From contig CBDVAK010000031.1 of assembly GCA_965371945.1 (NCBI GenBank), positions 1-19,202 of the forward strand: a stretch of 19,202 bases of DNA, in the 5' to 3' direction. The notes beneath the pieces are model-generated. The model did not search any database. It was not told the origin of the DNA and saw only the letters and a list, made by a program, of their open reading frames with translations. The position numbers and the translations under genes were made by a program. Positions within the stretch are counted from its first letter, which is position 1. Each line of letters begins with the position of its first letter. This document shows, piece by piece, positions 1 to 7,190 of the stretch. This stretch comes from CBDVAK01 sp965371945. GTDB taxonomy: Bacteria; Pseudomonadota; Gammaproteobacteria; Competibacterales; JAHEDQ01.

Positions 1-29
1 ATCGCGCGATAGCCTGGACTGGGTATACC

Positions 30-1100
30 TCAACTGAACAGTTTCTGTAGCGCCTCTTGGTACGGTGCCCGGACGATCCCTTTTTCGGTGATCAGACCGC
101 TCACCAGAGTGTTCGGGGTCACGTCGAATGCCGGGTTGCGAACCTTGACGTCAGATGGCGACGTGATGCAGCCGCCGAACTGTCTGACCTCTTCGTCCGC
201 GCGTTCCTCGATCGGGATTTCCCGGCCGGTTGCGGTGCCGAGATCGATGGTCGAGGAAGGGCATGCCACGTAGAAGGGAATGCCGAAGTAATTCGCTAGC
301 ACGGCCACCCCGAGGGTGCCGATCTTGTTGGCGACATCGCCATTGGCGGCGACCCGGTCGGTGCCGGTGATGACCAGATCGATCAGCCCCTGCGCCATCA
401 TATGCGCCGCCATGTTGTCTGTGATCAGGGTGACGTCGATGCCGGATCGCTGCAGTTCCCAACTGGTCAGCCGTGCGCCCTGTAACAGCGGCCTGGTTTC
501 ATCGGCATAGACCCGGAACGATACCCCGCGGGCCTGGGCGACATACATGGGTGCGGTGGCGGTACCCAGTTCGGAGGTTGCCAGCGCACCTGCGTTGCAA
601 TGGGTCAGCACCCCGGCGCCTTCAGTGATCAGGCCGGCGCCGTGTTCACCCATGCCGCGGCAAAGCGCCTTGTCCTCGTCGTGGATCGCGCGGGCTTCCT
701 CGACCAGCTCCCGATACAGGCCGGCCGCGTCATTGCTGGTTGCACGGTGCGCTCGCTGGGCCAAGCGGCGCAGCGCCCAACCGAGGTTGACGGCAGTCGG
801 GCGCGCACTGTCCAGATAGCGGGCCTGTTCGTCCAGCCGGGCCAGGAACTGGTCACGAGACAGGTCGGTGTGGTCGCGCAGGGCGACGCACAGGCCATAT
901 CCGGCGGCGATGCCGATAGCGGGTGCGCCACGAACCTTGAGGGCGCGTATCGACTCCCATACCTGGGCCGCCGTATCCTGTCTTTCTGACACGGTTTCCA
1001 AGGGCAGGCGGGTTTGGTCGAGCAGGTAGAGCTGGCCATCACGCCATTCCACCGCCCGGGGGAGTCTGTCAGCGCTCGTTGTTCCGTCACCAGGGCCCAC
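30..1100 (-). CDS. mtnA: S-methyl-5-thioribose-1-phosphate isomerase
   Basis: A 356-residue protein of normal length for MtnA, which converts 5-methylthioribose-1-phosphate to methylthioribulose-1-phosphate in cytoplasmic methionine salvage. Family blocks are clear: RGAPAIG at residues 57-63, NLGWAL near 105, THCNAG at 166-171 with the expected catalytic Cys168, ADETRPLLQGARLT near 199-212, ITDNMAAHMM near 226, and GTDRVAANGD at 246-255 with the expected catalytic Asp248. These separate it from eIF2B-like and ribose-1,5-bisphosphate isomerase relatives. The start is GTG, 9 bases after the potC stop, with no strong Shine-Dalgarno, so translation is probably coupled. It is the last gene of the transporter operon. 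No other methionine-salvage gene (mtnP, mtnK, mtnB) is in the window. Family assignment is very secure; the exact start is less so. Confidence 0.96.
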   Translation of the reverse strand: MGPGDGTTSADRLPRAVEWRDGQLYLLDQTRLPLETVSERQDTAAQVWESIRALKVRGAPAIGIAAGYGLCVALRDHTDLSRDQFLARLDEQARYLDSARPTAVNLGWALRRLAQRAHRATSNDAAGLYRELVEEARAIHDEDKALCRGMGEHGAGLITEGAGVLTHCNAGALATSELGTATAPMYVAQARGVSFRVYADETRPLLQGARLTSWELQRSGIDVTLITDNMAAHMMAQGLIDLVITGTDRVAANGDVANKIGTLGVAVLANYFGIPFYVACPSSTIDLGTATGREIPIEERADEEVRQFGGCITSPSDVKVRNPAFDVTPNTLVSGLITEKGIVRAPYQEALQKLFS

Positions 1101-1109
1101 CTTGAATAC

Positions 1110-2393
1110 TCAGTCGGTGCCGGACTGCCCCTTGAGGTTGCCCGGGTCAAAGATGTTCTGGTAGCCCTTGGTGTCCGGCGCCTCGTTCTCTTGCTGGTCA
1201 GGCTCGGGTGCTTTCGAACCGGCCTGCCCCTCGAGATTGCCGGGTGCGAAAATATTCTGATAGCCTTCGGTACCCGGTGCCTGCTGACGCTCTTTGGGTT
1301 GTTCCGACTGCGGTGCTTTTTGCGCTCCGGGACGGGCACCGCGGAACATGTCCAGGGTCCGGCGTGCCTTGACCTTTTTCTCAACTGCCAGACGCTTTTC
1401 CACCGCAACCCGGGATTTGCACTCTTCCACGCCGACACTGCCGGATACCCACAAGGTACCAAGACCGGCGACAAATATGACCAACACCATGGCGACTACC
1501 GGGTTGCCGGTCTTGGCGGCTTTGCGAATCCGTGCCTTCGGTGCGCCAATCGACTCCAGTGCAGCGGCGCGCTCGGCAGCGGCTTCGCGCCGCCGCATCA
1601 TTTCGTGGATGATGGCCCCGATCAGGGTCAGCACCACGATGACTACCGCCAGGGCACTGATCGACGGGTTGATGCCGTAGCGTACCTTGCTGGCCAGCAC
1701 CGTGGTCAGCGTGCTGTCGGCCACGATGGTAAAGACTGTGGTGTTGTAATTCTCGAATGAGGCGAGAAATGCCAGTACCGCGGCGGAGGCGATCGCCGGC
1801 TTCAGGAAAGGCAGCAGAATCTTGCGGAAGGCCTGCACATGGGTGGCGCCGAGATCCAGTGCCGCTTCCTCCTGCGCGGTATCGAAGCGCTCCAGGCGGG
1901 ATATGAAAATCAGCATGCAATAGGCGGCGATAAAGGTCGACTGGCCGAGGATGGTCAGGAAAGTACCGTCGTAGAACACCGAGTTGTAGTCGGCGTTGAA
2001 CATGGTGCCGATGCGGTCCCAGAAGATCAAAGTCGATATGCCCAGCACCACGCCCGGCACCAGGATCGGTGAGATCACGATGGTGTAGTAGATCGGGCGC
2101 ACCCGCCTTCCGACATGGGTGAGCATCAGGGCCCCGGCCAACCCCATCGGCACGGCCAGCGCGACCACCCCGAGCCCGATCACCAGGCTGTGTTTGAGCC
2201 CGGTCATCAGGGTGGCATCGTTCTTGAGCACGCTGAACCACTCGACGGTCAGACACTCCCAGGGTGATACGCGGGGAAACGGAAAACTATTGAACGCAGT
2301 CAGGCTCATGAGGATGAGCGGGCCGAACAGATAACCGAAGAACAGCAGGATATAGAACCATATGAACAGCCGCAGGAAGGTATCGGACCTCAC
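1110..2393 (-). CDS. potC: PotC-type ABC transporter permease with C-terminal extension
   Basis: Inner-membrane permease of a polyamine-type ABC importer. The core (residues 1 to about 268) has the usual hydrophobic helices and the EAA loop that contacts the ATPase, at about residues 175-195 (EEAALDLGA, then ILLPF). The start is GTG, overlapping the potB stop by 4 bases (GTGA), so translation is coupled. PotC proteins are usually about 260-290 residues; this one has 427. The surplus holds a charged linker, an additional hydrophobic segment at about 297-317, a basic stretch around 328-346, and a Pro/Gln/Glu-rich tail. In the tail a 16-residue sequence occurs twice: GYQNIFAPGNLEGQAG (377-392) and GYQNIFDPGNLKGQSG (410-425). 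The permease assignment is firm, substrate polyamine is inferred from the family, and I do not recognise the tail. Confidence 0.92.
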   Translation of the reverse strand: MRSDTFLRLFIWFYILLFFGYLFGPLILMSLTAFNSFPFPRVSPWECLTVEWFSVLKNDATLMTGLKHSLVIGLGVVALAVPMGLAGALMLTHVGRRVRPIYYTIVISPILVPGVVLGISTLIFWDRIGTMFNADYNSVFYDGTFLTILGQSTFIAAYCMLIFISRLERFDTAQEEAALDLGATHVQAFRKILLPFLKPAIASAAVLAFLASFENYNTTVFTIVADSTLTTVLASKVRYGINPSISALAVVIVVLTLIGAIIHEMMRRREAAAERAAALESIGAPKARIRKAAKTGNPVVAMVLVIFVAGLGTLWVSGSVGVEECKSRVAVEKRLAVEKKVKARRTLDMFRGARPGAQKAPQSEQPKERQQAPGTEGYQNIFAPGNLEGQAGSKAPEPDQQENEAPDTKGYQNIFDPGNLKGQSGTD

Positions 2394-3319
2394 TTGCCGA
2401 TCTCCCCGAACCGCACCTTGAACAAGCGCATGACGACCAGCACGAAGATGATACAGACGACCAGCAGCACGATTCCGTAGGCGGAGCCGCGGGGCCAGTT
2501 ACCGCCGGTGTTGAACCACTGGTAGATGATCTGGGTGAACCACAGGCTGCTGGGACCGCCGAGTATCTGTGGTGCGGCCAATGCACCTGCCGAGAGCATG
2601 AATACCATGGTGCAGCCGGAAGTGATGCCCGGTTTGGCGAACGGTATAACCACCCGCCAGTGGATGCGCCACCAGGGCGACCCGAGATCCCGCGCTGCCT
2701 CGATCTGGTTGCTGTCCAGGCTTTCGATGGCGTTGTAGATCGGGAAGATCATCAACAGGATGTAGGCATAGCCCAGTCCCGCATACAGAGCAATGTCGGC
2801 GCGTATGAAATCAATGGGCTGATCCCAGAACCCCAGCCACATGAAAAAGCTGTTCACCACCCCTGTGCTGCCCAGCAGGATGCGAAATGCAAAAGCACGC
2901 AGTATCTCGTTGACCCAGAACGGTACGATCAGCGACAGCACCATCAGTCTGCCGCCACCGCCTTTGGCGACCTTGGCCAGATAGAAAGCGATCGGATAGC
3001 ACAGCACCAGGTCGAAGATGGTCACGAACACAGCGGCCAGAATGGTGCGAGCGAACACCGTCAGATCGACTACGTTGAACGGATCCGGGTTGCTGGGACT
3101 GCCCAACACCAGGTGCCGGTAGTGGGACAGGGTGTAGATGTCTTCCGGGCCACCGATCTTGGCGGGTGGCAGGTTGAAGCGGAAGGAAAAATCCAACATG
3201 AACAGTTGCGGCAGCACGATCAGGAATACCACCCAGAAGGTTACTGCTGCCAGCAGCATCAGTGACAGAACGACGCCGTTGCGGCCAAAGAAGTCCCGTG
3301 TCCAGGCGAGGGGATTCAT
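2390..3319 (-). CDS. potB: PotB-type ABC transporter permease
   Basis: First membrane subunit of the importer, 309 residues and multi-spanning. It starts with a short cytoplasmic N-terminus (MNPLAWTRDF) and a hydrophobic helix, followed by a large periplasmic loop around residues 40-80. The EAA coupling motif is near residues 210-235 (IEAARDLGS, then VIPFAKPG). The frame is open 26 codons further upstream, but I chose the ATG at 3319. It sits 4 bases after the potA stop, has GGAGTG just ahead of it, and the extra residues read like antisense of potA rather than a permease N-terminus. It pairs with the downstream PotC-like subunit to form the channel. Compared with PotB/PotH the length is normal. 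The substrate is not shown by the sequence. Confidence 0.94.
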   Translation of the reverse strand: MNPLAWTRDFFGRNGVVLSLMLLAAVTFWVVFLIVLPQLFMLDFSFRFNLPPAKIGGPEDIYTLSHYRHLVLGSPSNPDPFNVVDLTVFARTILAAVFVTIFDLVLCYPIAFYLAKVAKGGGGRLMVLSLIVPFWVNEILRAFAFRILLGSTGVVNSFFMWLGFWDQPIDFIRADIALYAGLGYAYILLMIFPIYNAIESLDSNQIEAARDLGSPWWRIHWRVVIPFAKPGITSGCTMVFMLSAGALAAPQILGGPSSLWFTQIIYQWFNTGGNWPRGSAYGIVLLVVCIIFVLVVMRLFKVRFGEIGK

Positions 3320-3323
3320 GTGC

Positions 3324-4430
3324 TCACTCCACTGCCAGCGGGCCTTGTGGCAGTGCCACGGCCAGACGTGCAGGGAAGCTGATGCGGGTTTTTTCACCGG
3401 GCTGGTGACGGCTCGGCTGGCCGTCGTTGATCATCGTCATCACCGCTCGTTTGCCGTCCACCAGTTCCAGAAAAATCAGCCACAGATTGCCTTCGAATTC
3501 CTGTTGCACGACCGTGGCCTCGATGTTGTTTTCATCGCTGGCCCCGTCTTCGGCGAATCTCAGTGACTCCGGTCGCACGAACACGTAGGCTTCACCACCG
3601 CGCTCGAGCTTGCTGCTCCCGGCCGCGGATGACATGCGTGCCCGGATCGGCCCGACCGCCGTGTCCACCACCACACCCTGGTCGGATACCTCGCTGACCT
3701 TGCCCGACAACAGATTGTTCTCGCCCACGAAAGAAGCCACGAACGCGGTTTCCGGGTCGTCGTAGATAGTGGTGCCATCGGCGACCTGCTGGATCACTCC
3801 GTCTGACATCACCGCGACGTGATCGGACATCGTCAGAGCCTCACCCTGATCGTGGGTGATGTAGATGAAAGTGATCCCGACACGTTGCTGGATCGCGCGC
3901 AGCTCGGTGCGCATGTGCTGACGCAATTTGAGATCCAGCGCCGACAGCGGTTCATCGAGCAGCAGCACATCGGGTTCTGCCGCCAGCGCGCGGGCAATGG
4001 CGACACGTTGGCGCTGACCGCCGGAAAGTTCACCGACCATCTTGTCGCCCTGGTCGGGCAGCGCGATCAATTCCAGCAGTTCATCGGCTTTCTTGCGCCG
4101 TTCCTGTTTGCCGGCGCCGCGCACCTCCAGAGAAAAGCTGATGTTTTCCCAAACGGTCATGAGTGGGAACAGTGCCAGATTCTGAAATATGAGGGCGGTG
4201 GGGCGTTTGTTGGGGCCGATGCCGGCCATATCCTTGCCGCCGATCAGCACCCGTCCCTGGCTCGGTTCCAGAAACCCGGATACCGCTCTCAACAGGGTGG
4301 TTTTGCCACAACCGGAGGGACCCAGAAAACTGAAAAAATCACCACTTTGGATATGAATGTTGGCTTCGCGTGCGGCGACGAAATCGCCAAAACGGATCCA
4401 GACATCGTCGAGCTGTACATCAGCGCTCAT
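3324..4430 (-). CDS. potA: PotA-type ABC transporter ATP-binding protein
   Basis: Cytoplasmic ATPase of the importer, 368 residues, typical for PotA/PotG with a C-terminal TOBE-type regulatory domain. The nucleotide-binding domain is complete: Walker A GPSGCGKT at residues 37-44, Q-loop Gln83 (IFQNLALFP), signature LSGGQRQRV at 135-143, Walker B VLLLDEP at 155-161, and switch His193 (YITHDQGEA). Residues from about 240 on (NNLLSGKV, later YVFVRPESLRF) are the TOBE-like region. It starts at an ATG about 100 bases after the binding-protein gene, separated by a GC hairpin, and is followed 4 bases later by potB. All catalytic residues are present, so it should be functional. The CUT1 and iron ATPases are close relatives; the neighbouring PotD-like protein favours polyamine. 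Confidence 0.95.
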   Translation of the reverse strand: MSADVQLDDVWIRFGDFVAAREANIHIQSGDFFSFLGPSGCGKTTLLRAVSGFLEPSQGRVLIGGKDMAGIGPNKRPTALIFQNLALFPLMTVWENISFSLEVRGAGKQERRKKADELLELIALPDQGDKMVGELSGGQRQRVAIARALAAEPDVLLLDEPLSALDLKLRQHMRTELRAIQQRVGITFIYITHDQGEALTMSDHVAVMSDGVIQQVADGTTIYDDPETAFVASFVGENNLLSGKVSEVSDQGVVVDTAVGPIRARMSSAAGSSKLERGGEAYVFVRPESLRFAEDGASDENNIEATVVQQEFEGNLWLIFLELVDGKRAVMTMINDGQPSRHQPGEKTRISFPARLAVALPQGPLAVE

Positions 4431-4482
4431 AAGCTATCCGTGTATCAAGGCTGTAGCCAATCGTTGTGCCCGGAGCCGGCAG

Positions 4483-4504
4483 CCCCGGGGCACAACCCCC
4501 GGGG
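4483..4504 (-). terminator. Intercistronic GC hairpin between binding-protein and ATPase genes
   Basis: Two copies of CCCCGGGG (4483-4490 and 4497-4504) pair perfectly around a 6-base loop, in the 99-base gap after the potD-like stop. There is no T-run after the stem, so a complete intrinsic terminator is unlikely. Hairpins in this position often stabilise the 3' end of the binding-protein message or attenuate read-through, giving more binding protein than membrane subunits. The stem is seen directly; the role is inferred. Confidence 0.5.
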
Positions 4505-4529
4505 ACACCACATCTACTGCCGCTCGCCG

Positions 4530-5681
4530 TCAGGCGCTGACAAATCGGTTGCGGAACTCGGTACGCACGTCCGCATACCACTGTGGCTCCTTGGGCCAGG
4601 GCCAAAGATTGGCCAGCGCATCGCCCGGATAGGCCTCGCCGAAGTTCTTCTTGTACTGGTCGCTGGCATACTGATCGGCACCCAGTATGGCCGAGTTGTA
4701 GCCATGCTTGTCGATGGCTTTGCCGGCAGGCTCCGGCTGGAATGCGAAGTTCAGAAACTCGTAGACCTCGTCCATGTTCTCGGCACCGGCAGACAGTGCC
4801 ATGCCGTCCACCCAGGCCAGTGCACCTTCCTTGGCAGCCTGATAGGTCACCGGCTCGCCTTCCGATTTCATGGCCAGAGGCGGGCCATCCCAGGTCTGAC
4901 CCACGATTACGCCCTCGGTCAGGAAGCCATTTTTCTGGCTGTCGGCGTCGTTCCAGAACAGCTTGATCTGGTCCTTGTTCTTGACGCAGAAGTCGGTAAC
5001 CACGGTCCAGGTCTTGCGCATGGTCTCCTCATCGTTGTAGGCGTTTTTCATGGCGCCCGGGTCCAGCACACCAGTGGTTTCCAGATACAGACCTGCGCCC
5101 AGCATCCCTGAGTGCGGACGCATCATGGTCTTGCCTTTGACCTCGGGCTGCCAGACGTTGCCATAGCTGGGGACTCCGCCCTCGGGGGAATACTCATCGG
5201 TGCGCCATGCGACCGACTCGGTGCCCCAAATGTGGGGCAGCCAGTGTGAGCCCTTGCCGTCGAAATTCCATTCCTCGTCGCCGACGATGAGCATGGCCGG
5301 GTTCACATTCTTGAGGTTGGTGATGCGCGAGTAGTCGAAAGGTTGCAGCAGACCGAGTTCGATCCATTGCGGTGAACGCATGTTGGTGGGGCTGACGAGA
5401 TCGAAGCCACGGCCCTTGGTGGCTTTCATCTTGTTGATGATCTCCTCGTTGGAGCCGATTCCGGTGTAGTTGACCGTGATACCGGTCTTGTCCTTGAAAG
5501 CCTGCAGGAACTCGGGTGGCAGATAGTCTGACCACATCATAATGTTTACTTCACCGGACGAGGCCAGCGCCTTGCGGCTGATGACCCATGGGCCGACCGC
5601 GGCGGTGGCTCCCACCGCGGCGCTGCCCTTCAAAAATCCGCGTCTCGTAACACCCTGTTCTACATAGGGTTTTTTGATCAT
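4530..5681 (-). CDS. potD: PotD/PotF-type periplasmic substrate-binding protein, Tat-exported
   Basis: Extracytoplasmic solute-binding protein of the importer, 383 residues. The N-terminus carries a twin-arginine signal, TRRGFLKGSAAVG at residues 12-24, followed by a hydrophobic stretch and a likely cleavage site near residues 38-41 (KALAS). The mature protein opens with VNIMMWSDYLPPEFLQAF, the usual first strand and helix of spermidine/putrescine binding proteins, and has the family's FDLVSPTN and GNVWQPEVKGK-like segments. ATG start with GAGAGGA 5-10 bases upstream. It is the first gene of the operon and lies about 80 bases below a good sigma70 promoter. Most PotD proteins use Sec, so Tat export is slightly unusual. 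The ligand may be a polyamine or a related amine; the sequence does not settle it. Confidence 0.93.
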   Translation of the reverse strand: MIKKPYVEQGVTRRGFLKGSAAVGATAAVGPWVISRKALASSGEVNIMMWSDYLPPEFLQAFKDKTGITVNYTGIGSNEEIINKMKATKGRGFDLVSPTNMRSPQWIELGLLQPFDYSRITNLKNVNPAMLIVGDEEWNFDGKGSHWLPHIWGTESVAWRTDEYSPEGGVPSYGNVWQPEVKGKTMMRPHSGMLGAGLYLETTGVLDPGAMKNAYNDEETMRKTWTVVTDFCVKNKDQIKLFWNDADSQKNGFLTEGVIVGQTWDGPPLAMKSEGEPVTYQAAKEGALAWVDGMALSAGAENMDEVYEFLNFAFQPEPAGKAIDKHGYNSAILGADQYASDQYKKNFGEAYPGDALANLWPWPKEPQWYADVRTEFRNRFVSA

Positions 5682-5767
5682 AACAGTCCTCTCAGATCAC
5701 AGGCGGTAGTTTTCGTTCAAGTTTTCTATGGGCCACGGACGACCGACGTCGCCCTGACACTACTCAA

Positions 5768-5796
5768 CTAATAGAAGCCACACCCGCTGTCGTCAA
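5768..5796 (-). promoter_or_regulatory. sigma70-like promoter of the potDABC-mtnA operon
   Basis: On the minus strand, TTGACG (5796-5791) and TATTAG (5773-5768) are separated by exactly 17 bases. Each differs from consensus by one or two positions. Transcription would begin near 5761, leaving a leader of about 80 bases before the binding-protein start at 5681. This is the best promoter match in the intergenic region. Confidence 0.6.
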
Positions 5797-5954
5797 GGCC
5801 AGATCGGCTGTTTGTGTGGTGCCAGGGTGTTGCAAATCGTCATGGTTCGCGCCCCGGCTTTCTTGTGCTTGCCGCGTTAGCCCGCGTTTCTACCCGGATG
5901 TCCACGTCCTCGCGCGCCGGTGCGCAATCATGGCGGAATCATGTGGCCGGCGGG

Positions 5955-5960
5955 TATGAT
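5955..5960 (+). promoter_or_regulatory. Candidate -10 box for the 2-phosphoglycerate kinase operon
   Basis: TATGAT matches the sigma70 -10 consensus at five of six positions and lies 35 bases before the preferred ATG at 5995. No convincing -35 element sits 16-18 bases upstream, so this is weak. It supports the 5995 start over 5920. Confidence 0.3.
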
Positions 5961-5994
5961 AACGATCGGGTGGTCCGCAATAGTTGATGGTGGT

Positions 5995-7185
5995 ATGGCA
6001 AAGCTCCAGGTTTTCGATGACCGCGACAGTGATCCGGTACCGTTTCTACGCGGAATCCTGACTCGCTCGTTGCAGGATGCGGGTCTGGATTTCGATCAGG
6101 CCTACAGCCTGGCCTCGGTAATCCGTGACGAACTCGGCGATCGCGAGGATGACGGCGAGACCACCACCGAGGTCATCCACAAACGGGTGGTCAAACATTT
6201 GCGCAAGGATTTTGGCGAACAGATTGCGGAACGCTACGAGCATCTGCGTGCCAGACATCCGAACCTGACCGTCATCTGCCCGGAAGGACAGGCCAGTGCA
6301 TTTTCACGCTCCCAGTTGGGGCGCTGTCTGCAATCCAGCGGGATCGGCGCGGAACAGGTCGGCAGTATTGCCAACGCCATCTATCAGCACTATGTCGACC
6401 GCGGCCAGACGGAAGTCCGCTCCCGTGCGCTGAAAGAATTGACGGCTCGCTACCTGCGTCGTTCGCTGGGTGCTGAAGTTGAGTCCAGGTATCGGCTATG
6501 GCTGCAGTTCGCCAACAGCGGCAGGCCGCTGTTGTTGCTGATCGGCGGAACCTCCGGCTGTGGTAAGAGCACGATTGCCTCGGAACTTGCCGGTCATCTC
6601 GATATCGTGCGCACCCAGTCCACCGACATGTTGCGTGAAGTGATGCGGATGATGGTGCCGCAGCGCTTGATTCCAGTGCTGCATACTTCGTCGTTTGGTG
6701 CCTGGCAGGTACTGCCGCGACAGGGTGGAATTGCCCAGGACTTCGACGCCATGGTTGCGGATGGCTACCGGGCTCAGGCCGAGCATGTCTCGGTGGCTTG
6801 TGAGGCGGTTATTCGCCGTGCTGCCAACGAGCGTGTGTCGCTGATACTCGAAGGCGTACATGTGGGTTCCGAGTTGTTGCAACTGGTGCCGCCGGAAGCC
6901 GACATGACAGTGGTACTGGTGATGCTCGGTGTGCTGGATCCGGAGGCATTGCAGGCGCGCTTCAAAGGTCGTGGCGAGGAGGCGCGAAAACGCGGCGCCC
7001 ATCGCTATCTGGAGAATTTCGACGCTGTCTGGAGCCTGCAGTCCACGCTGCTCTCGGAGGCGGACGTCGCGGGCATTTCGGTGATCTCGAATGACGACAA
7101 ACAGGTGGCTGCACAGCAGATCCTGACGATCATACTGGATGCCGTGGCACGCGAGCAGCAGGTGCTGCGGGTTGCGGGGGAATAG
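5995..7185 (+). CDS. 2-phosphoglycerate kinase family protein with two ATP-cone-like domains
   Basis: A 396-residue P-loop kinase related to archaeal 2-phosphoglycerate kinase, which phosphorylates 2-phosphoglycerate to 2,3-bisphosphoglycerate. Residues 5-85 form an ATP-cone (PFLRGILTRSLQDAG, then VIHKRVVKHLRKDFG). Residues 95-172 look like a second copy (FSRSQLGRCLQSSG, then ALKELTARYLRRSLG). The kinase domain follows, with Walker A GGTSGCGKST at 184-193, a STDMLREVMR segment at 209-218 and LEGVHV at 285-290. Archaeal enzymes have one cone, to my knowledge. The start at 5995 matches where the first cone begins; a GTG at 5920 is possible but less likely. The next gene starts 5 bases after the stop, so the two are an operon. 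The activity is inferred from the family and the neighbour; bacterial members may use another substrate. Confidence 0.85.
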   Translation: MAKLQVFDDRDSDPVPFLRGILTRSLQDAGLDFDQAYSLASVIRDELGDREDDGETTTEVIHKRVVKHLRKDFGEQIAERYEHLRARHPNLTVICPEGQASAFSRSQLGRCLQSSGIGAEQVGSIANAIYQHYVDRGQTEVRSRALKELTARYLRRSLGAEVESRYRLWLQFANSGRPLLLLIGGTSGCGKSTIASELAGHLDIVRTQSTDMLREVMRMMVPQRLIPVLHTSSFGAWQVLPRQGGIAQDFDAMVADGYRAQAEHVSVACEAVIRRAANERVSLILEGVHVGSELLQLVPPEADMTVVLVMLGVLDPEALQARFKGRGEEARKRGAHRYLENFDAVWSLQSTLLSEADVAGISVISNDDKQVAAQQILTIILDAVAREQQVLRVAGE

Positions 7186-7190
7186 CGGCC

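Larger units (their letters stand above)
5682..5994. other. Divergent intergenic region between transporter operon and kinase gene
   Basis: About 313 bases separating the two divergent operons. It holds the minus-strand promoter at 5768-5796 and a candidate plus-strand -10 box, TATGAT, at 5955-5960. The plus frame is open back to a GTG at 5920, but the 25 extra residues look unlike the family and would place the -10 box inside the gene. I see no RNA gene, riboswitch or repeat here. Confidence 0.6.

Noticed and set aside
629..1474. Alternative minus-strand frame running across the potC-mtnA junction
   Set aside because: Low-complexity Arg/Ser/Pro-rich translation; both genes are explained in their own frames with a normal 9-base gap.
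3819..5111. Long plus-strand open frame (430 codons) across the transporter ATPase and binding-protein genes
   Set aside because: It is antisense to two genes with full family motifs; its translation has no recognisable domain and the openness follows from GC-rich codon bias.
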